Below, in pieces: positions 9,969-20,516 of a stretch of DNA of 26,868 nucleotides; the first letter of the stretch is position 1; each line of letters opens with the position of its first letter. Source of the DNA: Grammothele lineata (taxonomy: Eukaryota; Basidiomycota; Agaricomycetes; Polyporales; Polyporaceae); assembly GCA_002150815.3 (NCBI GenBank), contig NDFF03000192.1, positions 1 to 26,868 on the forward strand. Direction: 5' to 3'. The translations under genes and the position numbers were made by a program. The notes under the pieces are model-generated. The model saw only the letters and a list, made by a program, of their open reading frames with translations, was not told the origin of the DNA and did no database searches.

Positions 9969-10941
9969 CTTCTCATCAGCACTGTGACGTCTGTTCTCGC
10001 TTTGCCTGTCTCAACCCTAGGCCTGCAGGGTATATGATCCACACGGTATTGCGGTGAGTTGTATCCTTGAGTATGTCAGCCTTTTCATGCGACAGCTGAC
10101 GTGTGCTCAACCCTAATCTCGTAAGTCCTCAAACGCCAGCCGGGTCTTGTGCCCGCCGCCCGGTCGACTTGCTCTCTGTGATCCCATCCCACGCGGGCTC
10201 TCAAGTAAAGGCCGCCTGCATGACATGACTGTGAAGGAGGAGTGCCGTGAGGATGCTATGACGGACACGAGGAACAGTGGTAGGATGTCTGGCAAATGGT
10301 GCGTGGTCATCTATGGATGGGCTGGGCTCTACCTCATACATCCATAGCCCCGATTTTGTAGCTGCCCTATGAAACCAGCTTGCCAATATACGCACGCAGG
10401 GTCCAAATTGCGCTAGGCTCTAGCTCACGTTGCTGGCACTTGAGTCATACTCATCGCCTACGCTCGACTTCCCACCATCCCCGAAGCAACCCATGCAGCC
10501 CGACGCAGACCCCACTATCGACCGTGCATACACCGATATCCGATGACCGCTTGCAGACCCTGACACGGCTGACGCACCATCAAACGCCCGTTCGCGATCA
10601 TTCGCGGCTACTCGCGACCTCTCGTACGATTCGACTTACCCCGCACCTACGCAAACGCTGCCCATTCTCCCTCGTCCTGCGCACAGTTTCGTACGTCCTG
10701 TTAAATTCATTCTTCCCTTATTGCACCACTCGGAGTCCTCCTGTACATGCTCGATGCCGACCTCCTGTATCCCTTACACTCTACAGTATTCTCCTCGTCT
10801 GCTGCGTATGTAGTCTTGTAGTTGAATGTCAGCTCAGGTCACACCGCATCCGCCTCGTGTGTTTTCGTCTCAGATCCCTGTTCGACCTCGACATCGCCAC
10901 TATTCTATATGACATTATCTACGCCTAATTGACATAATCTA
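9969..10941. other. Intergenic: JmjC promoter and pyrimidine-rich stretch
   Basis: This holds the 5' side of the JmjC gene and the 3' side of family copy A. From about 10430 to 10930 the plus strand is strongly C- and T-rich, and two plus-strand frames stay open at once, as expected from the composition alone. One frame starts at an ATG at 10493 after a CT-rich leader and is interrupted by a single TGA at 10544-10546 before ending at 10813. I see no family resemblance and do not call a gene. Confidence 0.35.
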
Positions 10942-12134
10942 TCACATGAAGTCATCGCCGTAGGTCTCGCTAGGTGGAAGCTTGCGCAAGGCCTCCTGGA
11001 TAGCCTCTCCGAACAGCACCTCGGTGCGCTGCCAGCCTTCAGGGGATTTTTCCCAAGTACTCAGTGCACCGCGCCAGTTGTAGTCTGCGTAATCCACTGC
11101 GGCGTAACGGAGCTTAATCTTGCGGAGTGAAGCATGCGGCCACCTAGCCCCGCCAGACCAATCAAGTACCTTCTCCCGCTCGCCCACCATATCCCCGGGA
11201 GCCTGTGAAATCAAGGCGGATGTTGTGACCACAAATAGAAACTCGAGACGGGGTAAACAGCTGAGGGTGAGGTCCCAGCTGCCGAACTGGTACTCCCAAG
11301 GACGGACCATGGGTACCTCAGTGAGCGATGGCTAGAGCAAGAATGGTCAGACATGCACGCTCTGATAATTGAAATACATACCACAGACGCAGGACCCTCT
11401 GTAAGCTGTAGTGTCTTGAGATGCGGAAAGGTGCGAATAATCACAACCATGAGCGAACCGTCGTCCGCAGGGAATGTGACTTTGAGGATAGTGAGGCTGG
11501 GAAAGGGAGGCAGGCCGGGGATGCGTGAGGAAATGAGTCCGTCGGAGGGGGTCGAATCCAGTGACAGCGATACCAATTTCGGATAGGAAGAGGCGGAGGG
11601 CAAGCAACGAATGGGGCAAACGAGTTCGAGGATTTCAGAGAAGTTGATGAGACTGAGTGGGCAGATGTGTTGCCCTTGGCAAGGTACGAAGGCGTGAATG
11701 AAGCGGATGGAGGGGTTCCTCCCAACGAAGTCGGCGACCATGTAGTGAGGGATGTTGGTCCAGAGGATACGTAACTCTGGCATCTTGACGCCAAAGAGAA
11801 GTGTAGCCGGGATGGGGGACGGGACAAAGAACATGAGGCAAAATAGTGCAGGGATAAGGGAAAGTGCATCGCGAACACGACGCGCAGGGAAGGCTTCGTA
11901 TCCTCGAAGATCCAAAACGAAGAAGCGCACGGCGGCACCCTGAGCTGGATTAGCAGTCGCGAGTTCGATGAACTCCTCCAAGTTCGCGGCGCTATGGATG
12001 TAACGACCTTCTTTTGCTTGCACAGTATTCGCCTCCTGAAGCCATGTTAGTTGAGAAAACTGTCCTCAAAAAATGGGCCACAGACGTACGTTGAGCATAG
12101 CAGTGTGGCGCTGGGCGCGAGTGGTAGGACTCAT
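10942..12134 (-). CDS. Family copy A: uncharacterised RNI/LRR-like protein
   Basis: The function is not recognised. Three exons, 12134-12090, 12035-11382 and 11331-10942, join in phase 0 through 54- and 50-base introns (donors GTACGT and GTATGT), giving 362 residues. The start MSPTTRAQRHTAMLN is chosen because the same position and intron are conserved in copy B and an in-frame TAG lies 15 bases upstream. The middle exon alternates hydrophobic strands and short loops (PELRILWTNIPH, PSLTILKVTFPADD, PHLKTLQLTEGP), which suggests leucine-rich or ribonuclease-inhibitor-like repeats. The last exon starts with a WDLTLSCLPRLEFLFV strand and ends with a WEKSPEGWQRTEV segment. No F-box is visible, although basidiomycete F-box proteins have similar C-terminal halves. 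There is no signal peptide or clear membrane helix. Copies B, C and D share the same exon plan, so the gene is very likely real. Confidence 0.75.
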
Positions 12135-13755
12135 TGGGGCGAGATGCTAACTGGGGCGAAAACGATGGGTGAGGTTGTGAGCACTAGAAGTCTGAGTATC
12201 ACGTTTTTAGACCTCTGTAACTTACCACTGCAGATTCTTTGGGGACCATCCAGAGCTGGCGTATCAAAGGGCATAAGGGCATATATAACAAGAGCCAGGT
12301 GGCCCACGGGTGGTGCGATATGCAGAGCGATGAGAATCAAGGCGGCTACAATGTGAATTCACGACCGGAGACGCCGTACGTGAAGGCAGTGTAGGGGAGG
12401 TGGCACAACGGCGATGTCAGCGTTCACAGAGTCCCAGAGAACAAGGGCACTGGGTGGGCACCATGAGGCCCCAACTGATGGCGTACGGCTCTGCAGGAGC
12501 ACGACAGGATGACGTATATTGAACTGTAAACCTACAACTGAAAATGCCACCTGTTGAGGTATCAGTGCGATCTGCCAGTGTGTCAAATATTGGGCTCCCT
12601 TTCTCACACTAATAGCAAACTTGAGGGTCTTCGTGGAATATGCGCGACATGCTCCGGAGATGGCCTTGGGACTGGCATTCTCGCGTCAAGAAGAATCGAA
12701 TGAGAATGACGGAGCGCACAAAGAAGCATCGAAAAGGGGCAGATCCGACAGTGTGTGATGCAGGTAAGTAGTAGAAGTTGTCACAGCTCAACTTCATTGA
12801 CTTGCACGATCATGCGAGTTCGCTGTTAGATCGTGCAACGCCACTCAAGTACTCACCGGTAGCGGCCCCCAAATCCGCGGGCCGCCGCATCTGCCCCGTA
12901 AGCGCTGACCTCTCATTCATCTCGGTTTGAAGGAAAATCTCACAAGTTGAGTCACCGGTGCGAGAGAACGAAGCGAGCAGACCGCGCCCTTGTAGGGCCC
13001 TGAGGCTGAGTTGTGTCTGCGCGCACGCTCCACCGCTCCGGCGGTCCATTGGTTTGGACGATGGCGTGCTCGCCGCGGCCGGCCCACGTGTCTTGTCAAG
13101 TTTGCCCTTCGGTCGCCGACCCCCGGCTGTCTGTCGTTGCTTGCGCGCACGCGGACACGTCTCCCGAATTCCGCCGAGGGGTCCTCGCCGGGTGTGAATG
13201 GAGTCTGGAGCGTCCGCGCTTCCCTCAACTCTCTCGTGCTGCTGCTAGGTGAGCGGTTTCATCCCCCGTGCGTTGTGCCCTTACTGACGAACTCTCTCGC
13301 GCTGCTTGCGGGCGCCAGTGTATCGTTCATTTTGAGTTATTGTGCCCTACTGTTCCGCCCACGTCGTTCAGTAATGGCAATTATATCTCGTCTATGCATG
13401 CATTGTCTTCGCGTTTCGTAGTTCCTTGTCTCAGTGATCATCTCAGTACCCACAACCGTCTGGCCTGACCGGCGCGTCATTTTCCTTGCCGCGCCGGTCA
13501 GGCCGCGCCTTCTCCTTCTATGATCTACGTTCAGGCCATCTACGAGATGTATTTAGACCTTGTATTCTAGTGCCTTAATATCACCTGAGCAGCCAGCTCA
13601 CATCGCGTATTTCATGCGCTTTCGTATCATCTGGCCATCCAAATTTCAACTTATGATCAGCAACGCTCCATTCGATCTACTACTGCCTTCCACGGTAGTG
13701 GTATGTACTGGTAATTTACGCTAGACTTTGAAAGCAAAAACTAATCGAGAAGGTA
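12135..13755. other. Intergenic between copies A and B
   Basis: The part 12135 to about 12900 is the upstream region of copy A. It is homologous in patches to the upstream region of copy B, for example TGTGAGAAAGGGAG near 12600 and 15420, and a CACCGGTAGC motif near 12855 and 15583. A minus-strand frame at 12607-12359 ends with LHCLHVRRLRS, which has a partner in the copy B upstream frame, so an unrecognised upstream exon is possible. From 12900 to 13250 the sequence is GC-rich. From 13200 to 13600 the plus strand is pyrimidine-rich. A strong hairpin at 13462 is annotated separately. No gene is supported. Confidence 0.4.
13462..13504. other. Perfect 15-base-pair GC-rich hairpin
   Basis: The arms GGCCTGACCGGCGCG (13462-13476) and its exact reverse complement (13490-13504) enclose a 13-base T- and C-rich loop. 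It lies about 250 bases beyond the stop of copy B. It could be a strong RNA structure in an untranslated region or a relic of a small foldback element. Bacterial-style termination is not expected in a fungus. Confidence 0.85.
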
Positions 13756-14967
13756 TTACATCAAATCTCCACCGTATGTCTCGCTGGGCGGAAGTTCGCT
13801 TAAAGCCTCCTGGATAGCCTCTCCGAACAACACCTCGGTGCGCTGCCAGCCTTCAGGGGATTTTTCCCAAGTACTCAGTGCACCGCGCCAGCCGTAGTCT
13901 GTGTAATTCACAGCAGCGTAACGAAGTTTGATCTTGCGGAGTGATCTATGTGGCCCGGGCCACGGCCTAGCCCAGCCCGACCAATCAAGCACTTTCTCCC
14001 GCTCGCCCTCCATATCCCCGGGAGCTTGGGAAATCAAAGCGGATGTTGTGACTACAAACAGAGACTCGAGGTGCGGCAAGCAGCTGAGGGTGAGATCCCA
14101 GCTGACGACTGCGATTTCCCAAGGACGCGGCATGGGTATATTGGAAAGGGGTGGCTAAGGCAAGCATAGTCAGCTGACTCAGATCTGCACATTCTCGGGA
14201 ATGGGATACGTACAGCAGTTGCAGGACCTTCGATGAGCCGCAGCTTCTTAAGGTACTGAAAGGCGCGAACGATTTCAACCATGACCAAGCTATCGTCCGC
14301 AGGAAATCTGATCTGAAGGATAGTGAGGTGGGGGAAGGAAGGGAGCATAGGGATCCGTGAAGAGATGAGTCCGTCCGAGATGGTTGTATCCAACGAAAGC
14401 GAGAATAGCTTCGGATATGAAGCGGAGGGGGGCAGGCAGCGGATGGAGCAAACCATTTCAAGGATTTCGGAGAAGTTGATGAGACTTAAGGGACAGATGT
14501 GCTGCCCGTAGCAAGGTGCAAAGGCGTGGATGAAGCGAATGGAAGGTGTCCTCTGAACGAGGTCGGCGACCATGTAGTGAGGGATGTTCGTCCAGAGGAT
14601 AGCAAGCTGCGGTAAAGTAACGCCCGAGAGAAGCGTCGCTGGGATAGGGGATGGGACGAAGAGGACGAGGCAGAACACCGCGGAAATGAGTGAGAGGGCA
14701 TCGCGAACGCGGCGAGCAGGGAAGGCCTCGTGTCCTCGAAGATCCAGAGCGAAGCCGCGCACAGCAGCACCGTGGTTTGGATTGGCAGTCGCGAGATCGA
14801 TGAACGCCTCCAAGTCTGCGGCGTTATAGATGTAGCGATTTTCTTGTGCTTCAAAATTATTCGCATCCTAGAGCAATGTTAGTATTGAAAGGACCGAGCT
14901 TCATAGCAGGACACGGACGTACATTGAGGATAGCCGCGTGGCGCTGGGCACGAGTGATGGGACTCAT
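13756..14967 (-). CDS. Family copy B: paralogue of copy A
   Basis: This is a close paralogue of copy A with the same three-exon plan: 14967-14923, 14867-14214 and 14154-13756, with introns of 55 and 59 bases, giving 365 residues. The middle exon is 654 bases in both copies. The protein begins MSPITRAQRHAAILN and keeps the hydrophobic strand pattern (PQLAILWTNIPHYMVADL, PHLTILQIRFPADD). The last exon is nearly identical to that of A over the WEKSPEGWQRTEVLFGEA region. Unlike in A, the frame stays open upstream of the chosen ATG as far as another ATG at 15228, which would add about 87 residues including RLYVRRLRRSC. I prefer the shared start but cannot exclude the longer one. Function is unknown. 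A and B are clearly a segmental duplication on the same strand. Confidence 0.75.
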
Positions 14968-16006
14968 TGAGTGGAGATACTGAGACAGTTGAGTTGTAGA
15001 CCACGTGGTGTGTTTCGAGTCCAACGGTGTCGGAGAAGCTGTCGGCATTGGCAACCAAGATAGTGTGCTCTTATACGGACGGACAGGAAATGGATAATTG
15101 GAGCACGTAGCTGTGACGAAGGCAGGCTCGAAAACAAAGACCACTGCGATGTCAATACACGATCGCCGGAGGCGGCGCACATAGAGGCGGTGCACAGCAG
15201 GTGGCACAATAGTTACCTCATCGCCCATCCCTAGAAGACAAAGAGGCTAGAAATCCAGAACGTTGAGACGGAACCACTGAGCCAGGCAACATCACGCCGC
15301 CATGGCTGATGGCGTACAATACGAGAAGCATGATGGGATGCCCGATACTGAACCTTAAACCTACGACCATAGATGCCACATGCGGTGAATGATGCTGGCA
15401 GTGTTCCCAGCAAAATCTTCTCCCTTTCTCACACTAGCCAACTTGAGGGACCTCGTGTGCAACCGAAGAAGATTCTGGCCATGCACGTTGTGGGCCCAAG
15501 CCGGGTACCACGAGCAAGCGCTCTCACTGGTGCAGAGCTCCGAAGCATTGACGCGTGGTAATTGGTTATGCACCGCCACTCACCGGTAGCTACTCCTGAA
15601 CTTCGGGCCGCTTGCCAAGCTTCATGCTTCAACGTTCAATCTTCAACGCCCACTCCGGCGGCCGGTAATGCTAGCTTTTCTCCAACTTCAGCATCCGGGG
15701 CTCTACTTTCCTGTTTGACCCGCACACAGACCCACGTGTTAGGCTTACATGTCATCATGAAGTTTTGAGTTCGAGCGTGCCAGCTGTTCGATCGCATGCA
15801 GCGATGATTTGTTGGTGAGTCTGACATGACATTGTTCTTATGCCAGGCACCGTTAACCGACACGCTAGACAGTGTCTTGTCGCAAGGCGGCGAGAACGGT
15901 CCTTTAAGCCTGTGCACACTGCATTGAGCCTCTTTTTGACTTCAAGTTCTTGAGGCCCACAGAACGCGACCAGTCCCACTCCACATCTCAAACAACACTG
16001 CGCTTT
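14968..16006. other. Divergent intergenic between copies B and C
   Basis: From 14968 to about 15640 the sequence is the copy B half of the duplicated block, with patchy similarity to the upstream region of copy A. A possible N-terminal extension of B ends at 15228. From 15640 to 16006 lies the putative promoter of copy C, with no recognisable motif. The two genes point away from each other. Confidence 0.4.
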
Positions 16007-17167
16007 ATGATGTCTGAGAGCGCCACGGGAAACTTGAGGGTTAGTTTATCATGGTCTTTTGATCCTCTTGATTATAGCACTCACGTTCTTCTAATATATA
16101 GGATATTGCCTTTGTCAGATGTCTCCAGGACCTAGATACCTGGATTGAGGCTGCCGCCTGCGTCCCGAATCACCTTAAAGATATCAAGGGCCTATCTCTC
16201 GATGTTCGATACGAGCAGGATGTCGTCCCAGACAGCGTCACTACCATCCTTCATCTGATGCCCAACATCGAACTGTTACAACTACATCTACCCCCGCTTG
16301 TCCAAGTCTCCTTAGATGATATCTTGTTCCCCCGCCTCCGAGCCCTGGACACATCTGTCCCACATTTCTCGCTTGCCGTTTTTCTCTCCCAGCACCCCGG
16401 AATTACCACCCTTTCCATCCCGGCATCCTGCACCCCAGAAGGAGATCCATGCGGTATCCTTTCTGCTGGCCTACCTCATCTTACTCGGCTGGAGTGCACG
16501 ACGAAGTGTCTCCCGGCTGTGCCCCAAGCCAACCTCTCCGACATTTACTTAACCCTCTCTCACAATGGTCCCCCGATGTCAACTATCCTTCGAGCGCTGC
16601 CCCCTCTGCACACGGTGGTTCGCGTCGGTCTCCAGTTCCACCCCGACGATTTCACTATGCTCCCTGAAGCTTGCCGCGTGTTTCCGAACTTGCGTTCACT
16701 CGTTCTCACAGAGAAAGTGGACAATACAGTGAGTCTTGACATCTAATGGCGGAGGCGTTGTGCTCATGAACATGCAGCAAACACATGGCAGCCGGGGGAG
16801 CTTGAGACGTCGTGCATGGAATGACCGTGCCCAGTGGGCTCGGACTCTTCGTACTCTTCCTATGCTCGAGGAGATAGTGCTGATGACTGCTGCGAAGCTC
16901 TCGTCCGCCGAGCCCGGCGATATCCACAGCGAATCTCGGATAGTTCGTGAATGGCTCGGCGTGTTTGGCAGACAGCATATTATTCATCCTTCGATGCGCA
17001 CCATCGCGCTCTGCTATGGCCTAGTCAACGACGACACTATGGTACTCAGTATCTGGACGAAGCTCGAGGATGGAGACCAGTGGCAACGTACAACCGCACT
17101 GCACGGGAGTGATCAAGTGGCTGCGGCGTTACCAACACTGGACTTCTGCTTGTTCAATTTCTCGTAA
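16007..17167 (+). CDS. Family copy C: diverged paralogue, plus strand
   Basis: Three exons, 16007-16039, 16102-16728 and 16778-17167, join in phase 0 through introns of 62 and 49 bases, giving about 349 residues. The exon plan copies A and B: a very short first exon, one long exon and a last exon of about 130 codons. The protein has the same hydrophobic strand pattern (LHLMPNIELLQLHLPPLV, FPRLRALDTSVPHFSLAVF, VFPNLRSLVLTEK) and the same C-terminal pattern, where a W and LRTLPMLEEIVLMTAA is followed by WTKLEDGDQWQRTTAL. The segment TSVPHFSLAVFLSQHPGI corresponds to TNIPHYMVADF of copy A. Either ATG at 16007 or 16010 could start it, and the first exon lacks the TRAQRH motif of A and B, so the N terminus is less certain. 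Function is unknown. It is convergent with the gene at 17902. Confidence 0.72.
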
Positions 17168-17901
17168 GTACCGTCAAACTCTTGTCTCACCGAAATTGTA
17201 GAACTAATTAGGACATCACTTAGGTGAGACGGATGGTATACGTACGTTGTAGTATCGTGGATCATCATACGCGACTGTGATTGTTCCGCATGCCCATACA
17301 TAGGCCGTGCGTGTCTACACTGGTCCGACTTGTCCTGCATCCATCCGTGGCAGATGCCACGGCTCCGTGCTACCGCCTTACACACCACCTCCCTCTTTGC
17401 GTACTAGTATATCTTATCAGCAATGCGCTCACTTGCGCCGTATTGTGAGCTTCTTCGCGTCCCGGTGCTGTGGTCCTACAGTGATAACGTGGTAGATCAG
17501 AAGGCCGTGGAGAGATGGCGTGGTGCCGTTCTGTCTGTCGCGTATCACGGATGCAAACTGACTAATTGGGAATAACAGTTGAGGGGCGACGTCCCTTGTT
17601 TATTATATCATTGGAGGGCGGAGATCAAACGACTCAGGGCATGATCATTCATACATTCAAGTTGAGCAAGCCTGAGAAAATGATAGGTGACAGCTGCTGA
17701 TTTATGACACCTATGGATTAGAACCTACTGAATTTAGAACAAAAAGAGCACGTATCAGACCGCAAACTCAGGGGTGTGAGAGCTCATGGGCTCGTAGCTT
17801 TGTAGCATCGCGCGAGCTCACCGGACATCTACGAGCCCTCCAAGGTTGCAATGACATTCGAACTAATAGAGTGAACACGTCGATAGATTGTCAGTCGGTA
17901 G
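17168..17901. other. Convergent intergenic, no gene seen
   Basis: This lies between the stop of copy C and the stop of the minus-strand gene at 17902. It should contain both 3' untranslated regions. I see no repeat or coding signal that stands out. Confidence 0.5.
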
Positions 17902-18616
17902 CTAATTGGTCTCCCCCGACACCGCAGGCTCGGGTGCCACTGGAACGACTGTGGATGAGGAAGGATACACGGCAAGAGATTTCATTGGGGCTTTCTTCGT
18001 CATCGCGTCCCACATCAGCGCCTCTATCTCCGTGTCAAACATAGCCGCCTCATGCTTGCAACCAGAGAAGATCTTGAGCACCTTCCAAAAACACTGAGCG
18101 TCTCCGAATTTGAGATAGCAGCGAGATCTCCCGTCATTGACGGTGATGACATACTCATCGGTCTCATGAGTGAATCAGATGAAGGCTTAACTAAGAGTTT
18201 GAGCATGCACGCACCCCTTTGCAGTCGAAGCCGACATGACGGTCCGAGGGTGCGAAGCGCCGTAAAACCGTAGGCGGATCTTCACAGTAGAAAGTGCCAG
18301 GAATAAGTTCGCATATTACGACACTGTCTGAGTGGCTGTCAATATAGGTAGTGTACAAGACGCTGGATCCGTGGATTCAATACTCACATAAAGCGGGTGC
18401 GCACTCTGCTATCAGGAGATGGATTTCGCGATCTGCGCGTTCGACAGGAGAACCATCACAAATGTCTTCCCAATAGGTCACATCCCCAGTTTGGGCCCAC
18501 TCAATACGCGGTTCTCTATTCAACGCTTACGGGTCAGATAGCTGGGATAGAGGCTGGGACATAGATACTCACTTGTGTAACTTGACGGGCATGAGGATAC
18601 CGAAGACGTTGAACAT
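17902..18616 (-). CDS. Uncharacterised basidiomycete protein, possibly broken
   Basis: Exons can be read as 18616-18573, 18515-18388, about 18352-18215 and 18153-17902. The first two join through a 57-base intron, giving MFNVFGILMPVKLHK followed by EPRIEWAQTGDVTYWEDICD. The last two join through a 61-base intron, giving SDRHVGFDCK-G-YVITVNDGRSRC. The pieces TYWEDICDG, VVICELIPGTFYCEDPP and FAPSDRHVGFDC look like a conserved small cytosolic family of agaricomycetes, but I cannot name a function. The exon 2 to exon 3 junction is a problem. After the donor at 18387, the natural acceptor 52 bases on shifts the frame by one, and reading straight through meets TGA at 18379-18377. Either an unusual splice is used or this copy is a recent pseudogene. 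A TATA-like motif lies about 50 bases upstream of the ATG. Confidence 0.65.
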
Positions 18617-18663
18617 TCGTGACGACTCACGAGCGTATTGAGCCGGACAGGACTACGACGCTC

Positions 18664-18670
18664 TATATAA
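18664..18670 (-). promoter_or_regulatory. TATA-like motif upstream of the 17902-18616 gene
   Basis: On the minus strand the sequence reads TTATATAGAG about 50 bases before the ATG at 18616. This is a reasonable position for a fungal TATA box. It rests on a single short motif. Confidence 0.4.
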
Positions 18671-18922
18671 GTAAAGCAATCCAAAAGACGCCGTGACAAA
18701 GAGGGCCCGAAGGAGTACATGGGAGGAAGGCATAATTCCAAAGGAGGAGCTCACCGCGCAGCCTGACATCCCACGTGTTCTTCTGAGATTGCAATGTGTC
18801 TGTTCGAAGTTGTAGAGCGGCCGGAGCGAGTCAGGAAGTAAACTACTAATGTAACTGGTCTTGGGAAACTCTAAATGCAATATGATTGTTGGCCGCCAGA
18901 GCTACGATGCGTAGCTGAGCTA

Positions 18923-19945
18923 TCATGCTCGGAACCCCTCCCATGCCGGATACTCCGGCTGCACACCCGCCTCGATCAGCTGCCGCTCTTGTGCCCCCAA
19001 CCACCAAGCCCACACAGTGCATACAGCCCAATGAACAAACATTAAGAGCCACAAACCGTAGTCATGCTGCCTGAGGAACCTCGTCAATGAGAAGGTCATT
19101 GCAGCGATTGCACGGAAGGCCGATCGGACCTGCTAGGGCATGAGTTCTCACAGGTATTTCATAAACTCCACGGCGGCTAGACTCACCGTTGCATCAACCT
19201 GAGCCAATGAGACCCACGGGACGGGTTCCGAGCTCTCTTTAATCTCCGACGCGAGAGTGATTCGGTTGGGCCCTCCTAGCACCAGGCCCGCATGCTCGCA
19301 GTGCACGCACTGTTGCCGCGGGTCCACGAGAAGCTCAGCCAAACAGTCCTTCATGTGGTTGTTCAGGGCCTGCAGTATTTCCAAATCGCCGCTGATTCGC
19401 TGAACTTGCGAATTGAGCATGCCATAGACGTCCTGTAGGGCTGCAACTTCTCCCTCGAGATCGCAGATCTTCGCTCGATCAGTCAGCCTCTTCGCCCGAA
19501 GGACGTCGACCTCGAGCTCAAGGGTAGCAGTGCGGGAGCGAACACTTTCGATGCGATTCCCTTGGACGGAGGCCATTGCGTTGGAAGCCTCACGCTCGAG
19601 TTTGAGTTTGTCTAGCATACCGCCGTCAGAAATGTCAGTGTCATCGCTAAGCAGAGCAAATATGACATACCTTGAGCGCGTATAAGCAACCTCTTGACAG
19701 AAGACAGCGAGTCCAAAATCTCTTCCTTAGAAATGGACACTTCTTCTTCGAGAAGTTCCACTCGGCGCGATGTTTTCATCTGTGTTTGTGAGCATCAGGG
19801 CCAGGCAGCATGTGTAGTAAATTCCACACACAGTTCTACTAGAGCCTATAGAGCGATTATTCCTTGCGAGAGCATCACGGTATGCCCCTTCGATAATTAC
19901 TAGAGCCTGAGGCGTGACGTCGTCGTCTTGGATCTCCAATGGCAT
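18923..19945 (-). CDS. Coiled-coil protein with one C-terminal membrane segment
   Basis: Four exons, 19945-19832, 19779-19671, 19611-19187 and 19132-18923, join in consistent phase through introns of 52, 59 and 54 bases, giving 285 residues. Residues about 1-38 contain PQALVIIEGAYRDALARNN. Residues about 39-160 are a heptad-rich charged coiled coil (RRVELLEEEVSISKEEILDS, then TATLELEVDVLRAKRLTD). A CVHC pair follows in QQCVHCEHAGL. The last 70 residues hold a strongly hydrophobic, tryptophan-rich helix (GLWLLMFVHWAVCTVWAWWL) and then a short charged tail ending EGFRA. This is the layout of a tail-anchored membrane protein with a cytosolic coiled coil, perhaps an organelle tether, but that role is inference and no family was recognised. 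The start is the first ATG of the open frame. Confidence 0.75.
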
Positions 19946-20516
19946 CGTTGAACTGTGGGATAATGACAGTGATTAGATGAAGAACGGTTGATTGGAAAAT
20001 AAGAAGTAATAAAGCATACTCTGTCATGGCTGTCGATCTAGCCACAGCAAGAGTACACACAGAAGTCGGATCTGCTACGCCACTGAGGCCACGGCACTGG
20101 TACGGTGATCAAAACGTTGTCCAACCACGAGGCGTGATGAGTGGCACCTACCTGACGGCCGACGTTCTAATGTTCAAAGTGCGCTCAATGATGACAGCAT
20201 GGTGGACGGATCCGCATCCTCGGTTTCCGAGTTAAGCTGAAAGCTGCAGCCTCACACACATACAAGGGTGAAGTACGGAGTCCAGATGTGGGCCGGTCCT
20301 GGCCGGAGCCTCTGATGGGCCAATCCGGTGCTGTATAAGCTAAGCCGCCAGGCCAGGGGCTTCGACCCCGTTCCGGCGCTCAATGTCCTTCATTTCTTGC
20401 ACTTGTGCAGTCACACCTCTGCGCGGCTTCGATCCAAGAGAGCGAACGCACAATAGAATCGCGTGTATGTTGCACCCAAGGTAGCGTACATACATATTCG
20501 ATGGGCCCTTCAGGTA
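19946..20516. other. Intergenic between copy D and the coiled-coil gene
   Basis: It should hold the promoter of the coiled-coil gene and the 3' untranslated region of copy D. A GC-rich self-complementary patch lies at about 20290-20383 but does not form a convincing tRNA. No other gene is visible. Confidence 0.45.

Noticed and set aside
10380..10928. Long plus-strand frame of 182 codons
   Set aside because: The sequence is C/T-rich and at least two frames are nearly open at the same time. There is no ATG at the start of the frame and no recognisable domain. Composition explains it.
12917..13421. Several open frames on both strands in GC-rich sequence
   Set aside because: They overlap each other, have arginine-rich random-looking products and no splice-consistent extension.
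20290..20383. tRNA-like fold with GGGGCTTCGACCCC near the 3' end
   Set aside because: The acceptor stem has a mismatch, the TTCGA is not framed by a normal T arm, and no clear D arm or anticodon loop could be drawn. It is only a GC-rich self-complementary patch.
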